DNA of 64,000 nucleotides from assembly GCA_902599045.1 (NCBI GenBank), contig CACKEA010000005.1, positions 1-64,000 of the forward strand, in the 5' to 3' direction. This DNA is from an uncultured Alphaproteobacteria bacterium. GTDB lineage: Bacteria; Pseudomonadota; Alphaproteobacteria; HIMB59. Position 1 is the first letter of the stretch; the number at the start of each line of letters is the position of its first letter. Shown piece by piece: positions 48,089 through 56,834 of the stretch. Position numbers and translations under genes: made by a program. The notes below the pieces were generated by a model, which was not told where the DNA came from, made no database searches, and was given only the letters and a program-made list of their open reading frames with translations.

Positions 48089-48660
48089 TTTTTAGATATT
48101 TATTTATTCTAGTTTTGCTCCCCTCATTTACTTTTGCAAAACTTAATACTATTTACCTTGCAGGCGGTTGTTTTTGGTGTGTTGAGGAAGTGTATGAGGA
48201 AATAAAAGGGGTTGTTAGTGTTCAATCAGGCTACTCTGGAGGCTATGTTGAAAATCCTACTTACCGTGAGGTTGTAGAAGGTAATACAGGCCATATAGAG
48301 GCTGCAGAAATCGTCTATGACTCAGACATTGTGAGCTTGGATACATTAGTCAAAAGTTTTTTTTTAAATATAGACCCTTTTGATAACAATGGTCAGTTTT
48401 GTGACAGAGGCTATTCATACAAAAGTGCAATCTTTACTAATGACCAGGAATTTATTGATATAGTAAATTTTTATATTTCTAAAATTGAAACAAATCATGA
48501 TCAAAAAGTTGAAACTTTAATTTTACCTTTTAAAAACTTTTTTTTAGCAGAGGAATATCACCAAGATTATTACAAAAAAAATCCAATTAAATACACATAT
48601 TACAAGTATAGCTGTGGAAGAGAGCAAAGAATAAAGCAATTAAAAATTAACTTAGGATGA
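48085..48660 (+). CDS. msrA: Peptide-methionine (S)-S-oxide reductase, exported
   Basis: 191 residues. A short signal peptide (residues 1-18, ending TFAK) precedes LAGGCFWCVEEVYEEIKGVVSVQSGYSGG. The catalytic motif GCFWCVE is the variant found in many exported MsrA proteins; common cytosolic forms read GCFWG. QFCDRGYSYKSAIF and the HQDYYKKNP region are also conserved. It repairs oxidised methionine in the periplasm. Overlaps of 4 bases at both ends indicate coupling with dat and the J-protein gene. Confidence 0.92.
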   Translation: MIFRYLFILVLLPSFTFAKLNTIYLAGGCFWCVEEVYEEIKGVVSVQSGYSGGYVENPTYREVVEGNTGHIEAAEIVYDSDIVSLDTLVKSFFLNIDPFDNNGQFCDRGYSYKSAIFTNDQEFIDIVNFYISKIETNHDQKVETLILPFKNFFLAEEYHQDYYKKNPIKYTYYKYSCGREQRIKQLKINLG

Positions 48661-49316
48661 TTAAACTCTTAATTTTATTATCAATTGTAGCATTATGTAT
48701 TTTTGTTTTTTTTGGAAACCAATTATCCGCTCGACACAAAAAGTATTTGATTATTACCTTAATAATAATTTTAGGATTTTTCTTAATATTTTCAGGAAAG
48801 CTAAATTTTTTACCTGTTGCTTTAGCACCCGCATTACTTTTCTTTAGAAGAATTTCATCTCTATTAAGTATTCTCAATTTATTTTCACGATCTTCCTTTG
48901 GAAGTAAATTCAAACCCAAAATAAACACTAAATATCTTCAAATTCAAATAATGATTCAATCACGTCAAGCTAGCATCAATATTGTGGAAGGAGAGTTTAA
49001 AGGTCGTTCCTTTTCCTCTTTGTCTCAAAATGAAGTAACTAAATTATTAGAGGAACTTAAAAATAATGATCCACGAGGATTTAATATTTTAAATGTAATA
49101 ATAAGTCAGAATAAACAAACTTCATCCTCTTCAGACAAGTCTCAAATGACAGAAGAGGAAGCTCTATCTGTTTTAGGACTTAAAAAAGGTGCATCAGATG
49201 AGGACATTAAAAAATCATATTACGATTTAATGAAAAAGTTCCACCCTGATAAAGATGGAAATAATTATCTATCTAATTTAATAACAGAAGCAAAAAATAA
49301 GCTTTTAAATAAGTAA
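48657..49316 (+). CDS. Membrane-anchored J-domain protein
   Basis: 219 residues. Two hydrophobic segments (about 1-20 and 30-55) are followed by a cytosolic middle region and a C-terminal J-domain (about 160-219) with LGLKKGASDEDIKKSYYDLMKKFHPDKDG. The HPD motif is intact. The layout (N-terminal membrane, C-terminal J) is that of TIM14-like alphaproteobacterial DnaJ-domain proteins, which stimulate DnaK at the membrane. It overlaps msrA by 4 bases and precedes typA by 26. Confidence 0.88.
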   Translation: MIKLLILLSIVALCIFVFFGNQLSARHKKYLIITLIIILGFFLIFSGKLNFLPVALAPALLFFRRISSLLSILNLFSRSSFGSKFKPKINTKYLQIQIMIQSRQASINIVEGEFKGRSFSSLSQNEVTKLLEELKNNDPRGFNILNVIISQNKQTSSSSDKSQMTEEEALSVLGLKKGASDEDIKKSYYDLMKKFHPDKDGNNYLSNLITEAKNKLLNK

Positions 49317-49342
49317 ATTTAATCTATAAGACACCTATCTCA

Positions 49343-51160
49343 ATGAATGATATCAAGAATCTTGCAATTATTGCCCACGTTGATCATGGCAAAACTACCC
49401 TCATAGATAATTTATTAAAACAATGTGGGATCTTCCGAGATAATCAAGAGGTTTCAGAAAGAATTATGGACTCTAATGATTTAGAAAAAGAGAGAGGTAT
49501 TACTATTTTAGCAAAGCCTACCTCTATAATTTATAAAGATATTCGAATTAATATAATTGATACTCCTGGTCATGCTGATTTTGGAGGTGAAGTAGAGCGT
49601 GTTTTATCTATGGTAGATGGCGTTATTTTATTAATTGACTCTTCTGAAGGGCCTATGCCACAAACAAAATTTGTACTCGGTAAAGCTTTGAAACAAGGGC
49701 TCAAACCTATAGTTGTAATAAATAAAATTGATAAATCTGATGCGAGGCCAGATGATGTGCTAAATGAAGTTTTTGATTTATTTGTATCACTCGATGCAAA
49801 TTCCCAACAATTAGATTTTCCAGTCTTGTATGCCTCTGGCAGGAGTGGTTGGTGTGTAAATGAGCTAACTGAAGAAAGAACAAACCTTACACCTCTTTTA
49901 GATAAAATTATTAATCATGTTCCATCCCCAGACGTTGATAATTCAAAACCTTTTGCAATGCTTTCAACCCTTCTTGATTATGATCCCTATCTAGGAAGAT
50001 GTTTAATTGGAAGAGTAGAACAAGGATCTGCAAAAATTAATGATAATGTTCACGCAGTTAATCTTTCAGGTAAAATTGTAGAAACTGGAAGACTAACAAA
50101 ACTTTTAAAATTTGAAGGGACTAAAAAAATAACTGTCGACTGCGTTAATACTGGGGATATTGTTTGTATAGCTGGTTTATCGACAACATCAGTATCTGAC
50201 ACTATTTGCTCTACAGAAATAGAAATACCAATAAAATCTACACCAATAGATCCTCCAACCATGTCAATAAATATAATGGTTAATGACTCTCCTTTAGCAG
50301 GGACTGAAGGTAAAAAAGTTACATCAACTTTAATAAGAAATAGGCTAATAGCAGAGGCAGAGACGAATGTTGCTATTACTTTCTCAGAAAACCAGAATAA
50401 AGACTCTTTTGAAATTGGTGGAAGAGGTGAATTACAATTAGGTGTTTTAATTGAAACCATGAGACGAGAAGGCTTTGAATTAACTCTATCAAGACCAAAA
50501 GTTGTTTACAAAGAATTAGATGGAACTAAGTGCGAGCCCTACGAAGAAGTAACGATAGATGTAGACGAAGAGTTTTCTAGTATCGTTATTGATAATATGA
50601 ACCAAAGAAAAGCTGAAATGTTAGACATGAGGCAGTCTGGGACTGATAAAACTAGATTATTGTTTATAGCTCCATCAAGAGGTCTAATAGGCTATCAAAG
50701 TAAATTTCTTACAGATACTAGGGGCACTGGAGTTCTTAATAGAGTATTTCACTCTTATAAACCATTCAAAGGGGAGATTACAGAAAGAAGGGCAGGAGCT
50801 TTGATTTCAACAGGTGACGGTAAAGCTATCGCTTATGCTATTTGGAAACTTCAAGACAGAGGTATAATGTTCGTTAAACATCAAACACCTGTTTATCAAG
50901 GTATGGTCGTTGGCGAACACACGAGGGATAATGATTTAGAGATAAATGTCCTCAAAGGTAAACAATTAACCAATGTTAGAGCATCTGGTTCAGATGAAGC
51001 AGTTAATCTAACTTCCCCTAAAATTATGTCTCTTGAGGAGATGATGACATATATCAATTCTGATGAGTTGCTCGAAGTAACACCTCAAAATTTAAGATTA
51101 AGAAAAAGATATTTAGATCCAAACGAGAGAAAAAAATACTCTAAAGTTGGTAACATTTAA
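49343..51160 (+). CDS. typA: Ribosome-associated translational GTPase TypA/BipA
   Basis: 605 residues. The GTPase domain has NLAIIAHVDHGKTTL (G1), RGITI (G2), DTPGHADFGGEV (G3) and NKID (G4). The central EF-G-like domains and the BipA-specific C-terminal domain (PSRGLIGYQSKFLTDTRGTG, and the final RKRYLDPNERKK) are complete. It acts in ribosome assembly and stress adaptation, often in the cold. It ends the dat-msrA-J-protein-typA unit. A short disrupted gene follows on the other strand. Confidence 0.95.
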   Translation: MNDIKNLAIIAHVDHGKTTLIDNLLKQCGIFRDNQEVSERIMDSNDLEKERGITILAKPTSIIYKDIRINIIDTPGHADFGGEVERVLSMVDGVILLIDSSEGPMPQTKFVLGKALKQGLKPIVVINKIDKSDARPDDVLNEVFDLFVSLDANSQQLDFPVLYASGRSGWCVNELTEERTNLTPLLDKIINHVPSPDVDNSKPFAMLSTLLDYDPYLGRCLIGRVEQGSAKINDNVHAVNLSGKIVETGRLTKLLKFEGTKKITVDCVNTGDIVCIAGLSTTSVSDTICSTEIEIPIKSTPIDPPTMSINIMVNDSPLAGTEGKKVTSTLIRNRLIAEAETNVAITFSENQNKDSFEIGGRGELQLGVLIETMRREGFELTLSRPKVVYKELDGTKCEPYEEVTIDVDEEFSSIVIDNMNQRKAEMLDMRQSGTDKTRLLFIAPSRGLIGYQSKFLTDTRGTGVLNRVFHSYKPFKGEITERRAGALISTGDGKAIAYAIWKLQDRGIMFVKHQTPVYQGMVVGEHTRDNDLEINVLKGKQLTNVRASGSDEAVNLTSPKIMSLEEMMTYINSDELLEVTPQNLRLRKRYLDPNERKKYSKVGNI

Positions 51161-51165
51161 ATTTA

Positions 51166-51420
51166 TTAAGCCCCAAAAGTTTCCTGATTAATTTCATCTA
51201 ATTTTTTTAAATAATCATTAATTTGACCATTTACTTCAATACATCCTATTTTTCTTGGCATTAGATAATACTCATTTTCAATAAATGTGAAAATATCATC
51301 AAAAAACCTTGTTTTATGAAGAGTACATTGGTCTATATTTTCAAATTTATTTGTCCAAATATGTACGTTATCTGATCCTGATATACTTATATAAGCAGCA
51401 ATTATGAACTAACCTATCAT
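51166..51420 (-). pseudogene. Small gene interrupted by an in-frame TAG at codon 4
   Basis: On the minus strand an ideal ribosome site (AAGGAG, plus-strand 51429-51434) stands 8 bases before an ATG at 51418-51420. The frame reads Met-Ile-Gly-TAG and then stays open for 80 codons to TAA at 51166-51168. The encoded peptide has normal composition, including SGSDNVHIWTNKFENID and PRKIGCIEVNGQIND. No alternative good start exists before an internal ATG at residue 49 of the frame. Either a recent nonsense mutation, a sequencing error, or a much shorter real gene. Family unknown. Confidence 0.5.
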
Positions 51421-52004
51421 CTCTGCAACTCCTTATTAATTGAATATCTTAATGATTAAATTATTTAATGTAATAAATATTTAATATTTAGTATAATATA
51501 CTTTAATTTTTATAAATATAATATTGTTTCTACTATATAAATATAAATTTACTTGAATTATTTTTAAGATACAAAAAAACAAATAATCTTACCCAAGCTA
51601 AAAAAAATACAGATTAAATAATTTATTCAGAATAAATATTATAAATTAATCTGATGTTGTGGGATTTAATTAATTTTATAAGCGATTTATCAAATTAATC
51701 AGCAAATTAGTGTGCTAAATTAAACCATAGTTATAATTGCTTACCAATAAAACCATCAAGATAGTTATTCAATTTATGATTTTAAAAAAAACTATTAAAA
51801 AGGTTAAAAATCTCATATTTTTAGGTAAAAAAGGGAATGTAAACTGCGACATTCACAAAATTTAGGAAATATTCGGATTTTGAGCTGAAGCATTATCAAT
51901 ATTTATTTTAGTAAATCAACAGTTAAATTCATAAATTTACCTAAGGAATTATACTTAATTAAATTTCAATACACCTTAAAACGCAAAAAAATCGAAAATA
52001 GACA
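51421..52004. other. 584-base AT-rich stretch without a convincing gene
   Basis: The longest non-coding stretch in the window, between the interrupted gene and the HCCA isomerase-like gene. Stops are frequent in all frames. It contains many A/T runs and short inverted repeats, one being a 6-base stem with an 8-base loop at 51835-51854. A minus-strand remnant at 51862-51932 is listed as a finding. No tRNA, riboswitch or recognisable ncRNA fold was seen. Confidence 0.6.
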
Positions 52005-52598
52005 TTATTTTAATAGCCATTTAATGGCATCTTCACATCTATCATCGCCCCAAAAAACCTCATTTTCAACGATAAATGTGGGACTACCAAAAATACCTTT
52101 ATTTTTAGCCATTTCTGTATTTTGTAGATATTTTTGCTCAATTTCATCTGTTTGAGCCATTTTTATAACACTTTCTGAGTCAAGTCCAATTTCCTTTAGG
52201 GAGGAACTAAGATTTGGTTCTGATCCAGGCTCCAAATGCTCTAAAAACCACTTTTTGTAAGTTAGTATCGTATATTCTTTTATCCACCCTTGATCTTTTC
52301 CTAAGATCGCAACTTTATTGGCCAAATCGAATTCTTTCAGCGGGTAGGGAGCTGGGACTTTAGCATCAAATCCATAAAAATTAGCTCTTCTTTGAACATC
52401 TCTCCACATATAGTCAATTTTATCCCTCTTTTTTTCTGCCATAAAAGGAACATTCTCCATTTCAATCATTCTGGAGCGAACGCTAAAAGGGCACCACTCA
52501 AATTCAATATTTTTTTGATTGGCTATATCGTTCAATCTTTGTGTAGAAAGGTATGTATACGTACTTCCAATTGAGTACCAAAACTCTATCATTTTCAT
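52005..52598 (-). CDS. 2-hydroxychromene-2-carboxylate isomerase-like DsbA-fold protein
   Basis: 197-residue thioredoxin-superfamily (kappa GST/NahD-type) protein. EFWYSIGSTYTYLSTQRL at the N-terminus carries the Ser that replaces the thioredoxin Cys. FGSPTFIVENEVFWGDDR near the C-terminus is the cis-Pro region and closing helix of the family. It probably uses glutathione. The actual substrate is unknown, as most marine homologues are not in naphthalene pathways. It is isolated, with no pathway neighbours. Confidence 0.87.
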   Translation of the reverse strand: MKMIEFWYSIGSTYTYLSTQRLNDIANQKNIEFEWCPFSVRSRMIEMENVPFMAEKKRDKIDYMWRDVQRRANFYGFDAKVPAPYPLKEFDLANKVAILGKDQGWIKEYTILTYKKWFLEHLEPGSEPNLSSSLKEIGLDSESVIKMAQTDEIEQKYLQNTEMAKNKGIFGSPTFIVENEVFWGDDRCEDAIKWLLK

Positions 52599-52678
52599 TA
52601 ATTTAACTTATCTCAATTAATTAAAATTATTATTAAAAATTTGTGATCTGGTCACATCTGTCGCATGTATAAAAGGCC

Positions 52679-52951
52679 ATGAAAAACATGTTTATGCAAG
52701 TTTACAGTAGCGTTATGGATGCCGAGTGGAATCCACTAAGAAAGATACCAAGTGTGGCTTTGAGACACCTGATTATGCAGCTTTTAGCTTGGATGTGGTG
52801 TATTGTATTCTCACTGTATTTTGGTTCTTTTTTAATATTTGGTATCACAGCTAGTGCACATTTCTTGCTTATTTTTGGAACATTTATGACAGCAGCTACA
52901 TTTGCAACTGCTCCAAAAATTGTAAAATCTAAGTATAACGATACTAAATAG
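52679..52951 (+). CDS. Small membrane protein of unknown function
   Basis: 90 residues. A short amphipathic start with MDAEWNPLRKIPSVALRH is followed by two membrane segments (about 31-52 and 57-77) and a basic tail. The gene is divergent from the isomerase across 80 bases and convergent with the YbaK-type gene. No catalytic motif is visible. The spacing and composition support a genuine small inner-membrane protein, family not recognised. Confidence 0.65.
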   Translation: MKNMFMQVYSSVMDAEWNPLRKIPSVALRHLIMQLLAWMWCIVFSLYFGSFLIFGITASAHFLLIFGTFMTAATFATAPKIVKSKYNDTK

Positions 52952-52961
52952 TATACTGTTT

Positions 52962-53423
52962 TTACTTACTTTTTGTTACATCAACAATTGCGGCTTTTGT
53001 CATCTCAAATAGCCTTTTTCTCTGAATTTTAACAGAACTATTTCTTGATCCTGCAGCTGGTATTACTAAATCATATGCAATTAAGGATTTATCTGCATAA
53101 ATATCAATTTTTACAGGTAATCCAAATGGACAAACACCACCAACAGGGTGAGTGGTACAAGTTAAAGTATCGTCAGCTGACAGCATTTTTGCCTTTTTTT
53201 TGAAAAAATCCTTATACTTCTTATTATCAATTTTTACATCTCCCGCAGTCATTAGCAAAATAGGTTTATCTAGGGCTAAAGCTATTGTTTTAACGATTTG
53301 ACCTGGTTCTACATTATGAGCTTTAGCAGCTTGTTCAACTGTTGCTGTAGGTTCATCAAATTCTATAATTTTGAGGTCAGGGGCTATCTTATCAAACTGT
53401 TCTTTTACTGATTTTATTGACAT
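52962..53423 (-). CDS. YbaK/EbsC-type aminoacyl-tRNA deacylase
   Basis: 153 residues. PGQIVKTIALALDKPILLMTAGDVKIDNKKYKDFF, with the conserved Lys, then HPVGGVCPFGLP and AYDLVIPAAGSRNSSVKI are the hallmark sequence of the YbaK-like group related to Cys-tRNA(Pro)/Ala-tRNA deacylases. It differs in the N- and C-terminal parts from the ProX-type gene at 43930, so the genome has two members with presumably different substrates. The gene lies tail to tail with the small membrane protein gene. Confidence 0.85.
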   Translation of the reverse strand: MSIKSVKEQFDKIAPDLKIIEFDEPTATVEQAAKAHNVEPGQIVKTIALALDKPILLMTAGDVKIDNKKYKDFFKKKAKMLSADDTLTCTTHPVGGVCPFGLPVKIDIYADKSLIAYDLVIPAAGSRNSSVKIQRKRLFEMTKAAIVDVTKSK

Positions 53424-53525
53424 TTATATATTTATTTGTTGCATAATATATATTATAAGAATATAGAATGAAAAAATAACTAGTTTCTTTAATCTATTTT
53501 TTAAATGTCAACTATATAAGAAATC

Positions 53526-53747
53526 ATGAAAACATTAAGAATAATATTGGTAACTATTTTTTCTTTAATAACAACTAGCTCTTATGCAAACATGAGCACA
53601 GCTCATTTATCAGATGATGAAAATAAATCTTCGAATAAGATGTCTTATAGCACTCCATGTGAGATCAGCGATACTGTTTTAATGGCTTCTTCAGAAGAAG
53701 TTTGCATGAGTTTAATAGAAAAGATAGCTAATCACGATCATGATTAA
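53526..53747 (+). CDS. Small exported protein of unknown function
   Basis: 73 residues. A Sec signal peptide (about 1-21, cleavage after SYA) is followed by a 50-residue hydrophilic mature part with two cysteines about 17 residues apart and a His/Asp-rich end (NHDHD). This could be a small periplasmic metal- or disulfide-containing protein. The function is not recognised. It is divergent from the YbaK-type gene (about 100 bases apart) and convergent with the PhnP-like gene. Confidence 0.65.
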   Translation: MKTLRIILVTIFSLITTSSYANMSTAHLSDDENKSSNKMSYSTPCEISDTVLMASSEEVCMSLIEKIANHDHD

Positions 53748-53763
53748 GATACTTAAATCAATC

Positions 53764-54546
53764 CTATATAGTTAGTTTAAGACCATCATAAGCCGGGTAA
53801 ACACGACTATTAGATAGTTTCTTGAACTCAGTTTCATAATCTATATGAGCGGTCATATGGCTTAAAAATGTTTGATTTGCGTTAACTTTTTTAGTCCAAT
53901 CAATAATCTCTTTGTAGCTAGCGTGAGATGGGTGGTCGTCATACCTTAAACAACCAACAAACCAGCATTTAATGCCTTTAATTTTATCTAAATAATTATC
54001 ATCATAGAAAAATTTTATATCAAGATTATAGGCTATTTTACTGTCAAAAATGAAACCATAGGAGTCAATGTTACCATGATTTTGTTTAATAACTTCAATT
54101 TTAAAGCCATCTATCTCAATATGCTCTCCATCCAATATATTAGCATTCAAAATTGGTTCATAACCATGTGACGAAGATTTTATAAACAAATATGAAAAGC
54201 TGGTTTTTAGAGTATCTAAAGTTATATTGTCCGCATAAATAGGTATTTTTTTTCTATTTATAAGAGAGATTGTCCTTAAATCATTGATCCCATGAATATG
54301 ATCGGCATGTGAGTGAGTATAAATAACAGAGTCTATATTATCTATTTTATTATCTATTAATTGTTTTCTTAAATCAGGACTTGTATCAATTAATATTGAT
54401 TTTCCTGCCTTTTTTAAAAGTATTGATGGTCTAGTTCTATAATTTTTAATATTTGTTTTATCGCAATTTCCCCAAATGTTGTGAGATAAAGGGACACCAA
54501 AGCTAGAGCCACAACCTAATACATTTAATTCAATATTTTTAGACAT
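53764..54546 (-). CDS. PhnP-like metallo-beta-lactamase-fold phosphodiesterase
   Basis: 260 residues. The metal motif THSHADHIHGINDLR near residues 75-90 is that of the PhnP-like branch, which has the GxDDLR extension. LLKKAGKSILIDTSPDLRKQL precedes it, and SHMTAHIDYE supplies a later His. It is the last gene of the minus-strand operon, directly after tatD (8-base overlap), a pairing frequent in Alphaproteobacteria. It probably hydrolyses a cyclic or nucleotidyl phosphodiester; the natural substrate is unknown. Confidence 0.87.
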   Translation of the reverse strand: MSKNIELNVLGCGSSFGVPLSHNIWGNCDKTNIKNYRTRPSILLKKAGKSILIDTSPDLRKQLIDNKIDNIDSVIYTHSHADHIHGINDLRTISLINRKKIPIYADNITLDTLKTSFSYLFIKSSSHGYEPILNANILDGEHIEIDGFKIEVIKQNHGNIDSYGFIFDSKIAYNLDIKFFYDDNYLDKIKGIKCWFVGCLRYDDHPSHASYKEIIDWTKKVNANQTFLSHMTAHIDYETEFKKLSNSRVYPAYDGLKLTI

Positions 54547-55321
54547 TTATTTTAAAAAGCTTTTTATAATTATTAGTGCTAATTTTACTAGTTGTTAAAT
54601 AATCATTACCGGTTATTTCACAGTATTTTTCTATAATAATTTTAAGATAACCAGGTTTATTAACTTTGCCTCTATAAGGATCAGGTGTGAGATATGGGCT
54701 GTCAGTTTCAAATATAATTCTTTCTAATGGGAGTATTTTGATTGTTTCACGGAGCTTACTTGCATTTTTGAATGTAATAATGCCAGACAAAGAAAAAAAA
54801 CAATCTAAATCAATACATTTTTCTGCAAATTCCTCACTTCCTGTGAAGCAATGAATAAGAATTTTACCCAATTTTTTAGAATATTCGCTTAAAATTTCAA
54901 TCATATCTGTTTCCGCATCTCTCATATGAATAACACATGGTAGATTATGAGCACTAGCTACATCTAAATGGGCCTTAAAACACTCTATTTGCTTATTTTT
55001 TGGAATATTGTAGTGATAATCTAAACCTGTTTCCCCTATTCCGACAATTCTATCTTCAAATTTTTTAATATTTTCATTTAAAAGCCTCTTTATTTCTTCT
55101 GCATTGGTATTAAGAGTATTATTTGGGTGATGTCCTAAAGTAATATCTACAAAATTGAAGTCTTTGATCAAATTAATATCTTTTTGAAACTCGAAGATAT
55201 TAGAATTAATACTTAAAATTCTTTCTATATTATTTTCAAGAGCTTCCTTACAAATATCTGAGACAGAATTTTTAAGTAATTCATGACCAAAATTAACGTG
55301 ACTATCAATTAAATTATTCAA
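54539..55321 (-). CDS. tatD: TatD-family metal-dependent hydrolase with altered HxH motif
   Basis: 260-residue amidohydrolase-fold DNase-like protein. Metal-ligand segments are GIGETGLDYHYN (Glu), LPCVIHMRDAE (His), ILIHCFTGS (His) and FETDSPYL (Asp). The N-terminal HxH motif, normally DSHCHL, reads DSHVNF here, so the second His is Asn. TatD proteins act as 3'-5' exonucleases or D-aminoacyl-tRNA-type hydrolases in different reports. It overlaps metG and the PhnP-like gene by 8 bases each. Confidence 0.9.
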   Translation of the reverse strand: MNNLIDSHVNFGHELLKNSVSDICKEALENNIERILSINSNIFEFQKDINLIKDFNFVDITLGHHPNNTLNTNAEEIKRLLNENIKKFEDRIVGIGETGLDYHYNIPKNKQIECFKAHLDVASAHNLPCVIHMRDAETDMIEILSEYSKKLGKILIHCFTGSEEFAEKCIDLDCFFSLSGIITFKNASKLRETIKILPLERIIFETDSPYLTPDPYRGKVNKPGYLKIIIEKYCEITGNDYLTTSKISTNNYKKLFKINV

Positions 55322-56834
55322 TTTTAATAAATAATGGCTCTGGTTTTAGAATTTTAAGAAATTTTAGGTTAATGATTTCCTTAAAGTTATCAAAGGTATT
55401 TAAATCAATATTGTTTGTATTTTCAAATAAACTAAAAACCTCAGATGTTTTTGATGGCATAAAAGGCACTAAAAACTGACTAACTCTTATAATGCATAAA
55501 CAAATATTAGCTAAAACCCTTTTCATCTCCTCAGGATCTGTTTTTTTCAATACCCATGGAGCAGATTTATCAACATAATTGTTTAAATCATTCATAAATA
55601 AAAATAATGTTTTTAGGTATTCGTCGTATTTATAATTTTCCATAAATTCAAATAACCTCTTTTCAGATTCATTGATTTTTTTTAAGATATCAAAATTAAA
55701 ATTATCTATAGTTAAATCAATATTTTGATCTAAATTTTTATAAATAAAACTAAGTATTCTTTGAATTAGATTGCCATAATTATTTGCTAATTCACCGTTT
55801 ATTCTATTTTTAATAGCAACTTTTGAAAAATCTCCATCATTGCCAAACGGGACCTCTCTAAATAAAAAATATCTAACTGAGTCTAGGCCATAAATATCAA
55901 TTAATTCTTTGGGATCTATGACATTCCCAAGGCTTTTACTGATCTTTTGACCTTCATTTGTCCACCAACCATGTGCTACAATCTGTTTTGGTGGATCAAG
56001 ATCAGCAGCCATCAAAAAAGCTGGCCAGAAAATGGCGTGAAATCTAATTATATCCTTCCCTACTACGTGTATCCCAGGCCAATATTTTTGAAATAACTCA
56101 GAGTTTGTATTAGGATATTCTAATGCAGATATGTAATTGGTTAGTGCATCTAGCCAAACATAAACAATATGTTTTTCATCGGTTGGTACATCTATTCCCC
56201 ATTTAAATGTAGTCCTTGATACAGAAAGATCTTTTAAACCGGACTCAACAAACTTTATCACTTCGTTTGATCTAGATTTAGGAACAATGAAATCAGAGTT
56301 ATTTTTATAAAAATCTAAAAGCTTATTCTGCCATTTAGAAAGTCTAAAAAAATAAGACTCTTCCTCTACCCAGGATAGTTCAGATCCAAAACCATTATAT
56401 TTTTTTCCATTTTTTTCTATTATTTCGTTATCTGCAACAAAAGCCTCATCTCTAACAGAATACCAACCACTATACTTAGATAAATAAATTTCATCTCTCT
56501 CTAAAAGAACTTTCCATAAATTTTGAACAGATTTTTTATGTCTATCCTCAGTTGTTCTTATGAAATCATCATTAGATAGATTTAATAAACTACTCAAATT
56601 TCGAAAATTCTCAGATACGGTATCAGTAAATTTTTGAGGATCTATATTTTTTTCTAGTGCTGCTTTTTCTACTTTCTGTCCATGTTCATCAGTCCCTGTT
56701 AAAAAATAAGAATTTAATCCTCTACAATTGTAAAATCTTTTTAAAATATCAACAGCGATGGATGTATATGCATGTCCTATATGAGGTTTGTCATTCACAT
56801 AATAAATTGGAGTTGTAAAATACTTATTTGACAT
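55314..56834 (-). CDS. metG: Methionyl-tRNA synthetase
   Basis: 506 residues. The class I signature HIGHAYTS is near residues 18-25, and the KMSKS equivalent reads KISKSLGN near 295. The anticodon-binding helical domain ends the chain, and there is no C-terminal tRNA-binding appendix, so this is the short alphaproteobacterial form. No four-cysteine zinc knuckle is evident in the connective peptide. It overlaps holB by 11 bases and tatD by 8. Confidence 0.95.
   Translation of the reverse strand: MSNKYFTTPIYYVNDKPHIGHAYTSIAVDILKRFYNCRGLNSYFLTGTDEHGQKVEKAALEKNIDPQKFTDTVSENFRNLSSLLNLSNDDFIRTTEDRHKKSVQNLWKVLLERDEIYLSKYSGWYSVRDEAFVADNEIIEKNGKKYNGFGSELSWVEEESYFFRLSKWQNKLLDFYKNNSDFIVPKSRSNEVIKFVESGLKDLSVSRTTFKWGIDVPTDEKHIVYVWLDALTNYISALEYPNTNSELFQKYWPGIHVVGKDIIRFHAIFWPAFLMAADLDPPKQIVAHGWWTNEGQKISKSLGNVIDPKELIDIYGLDSVRYFLFREVPFGNDGDFSKVAIKNRINGELANNYGNLIQRILSFIYKNLDQNIDLTIDNFNFDILKKINESEKRLFEFMENYKYDEYLKTLFLFMNDLNNYVDKSAPWVLKKTDPEEMKRVLANICLCIIRVSQFLVPFMPSKTSEVFSLFENTNNIDLNTFDNFKEIINLKFLKILKPEPLFIKIE

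Noticed and set aside
50050-50460. Minus-strand 136-codon frame inside typA
   Set aside because: Antisense shadow of the well-conserved TypA coding sequence, with no ribosome site or recognisable motif.
53424-53525. Sigma-70-like promoter (TTGCAT, 17 bases, TATAGA) in the divergent gap
   Set aside because: The match to consensus is partial and similar pairs occur often by chance in this composition, so it is not listed as a feature.
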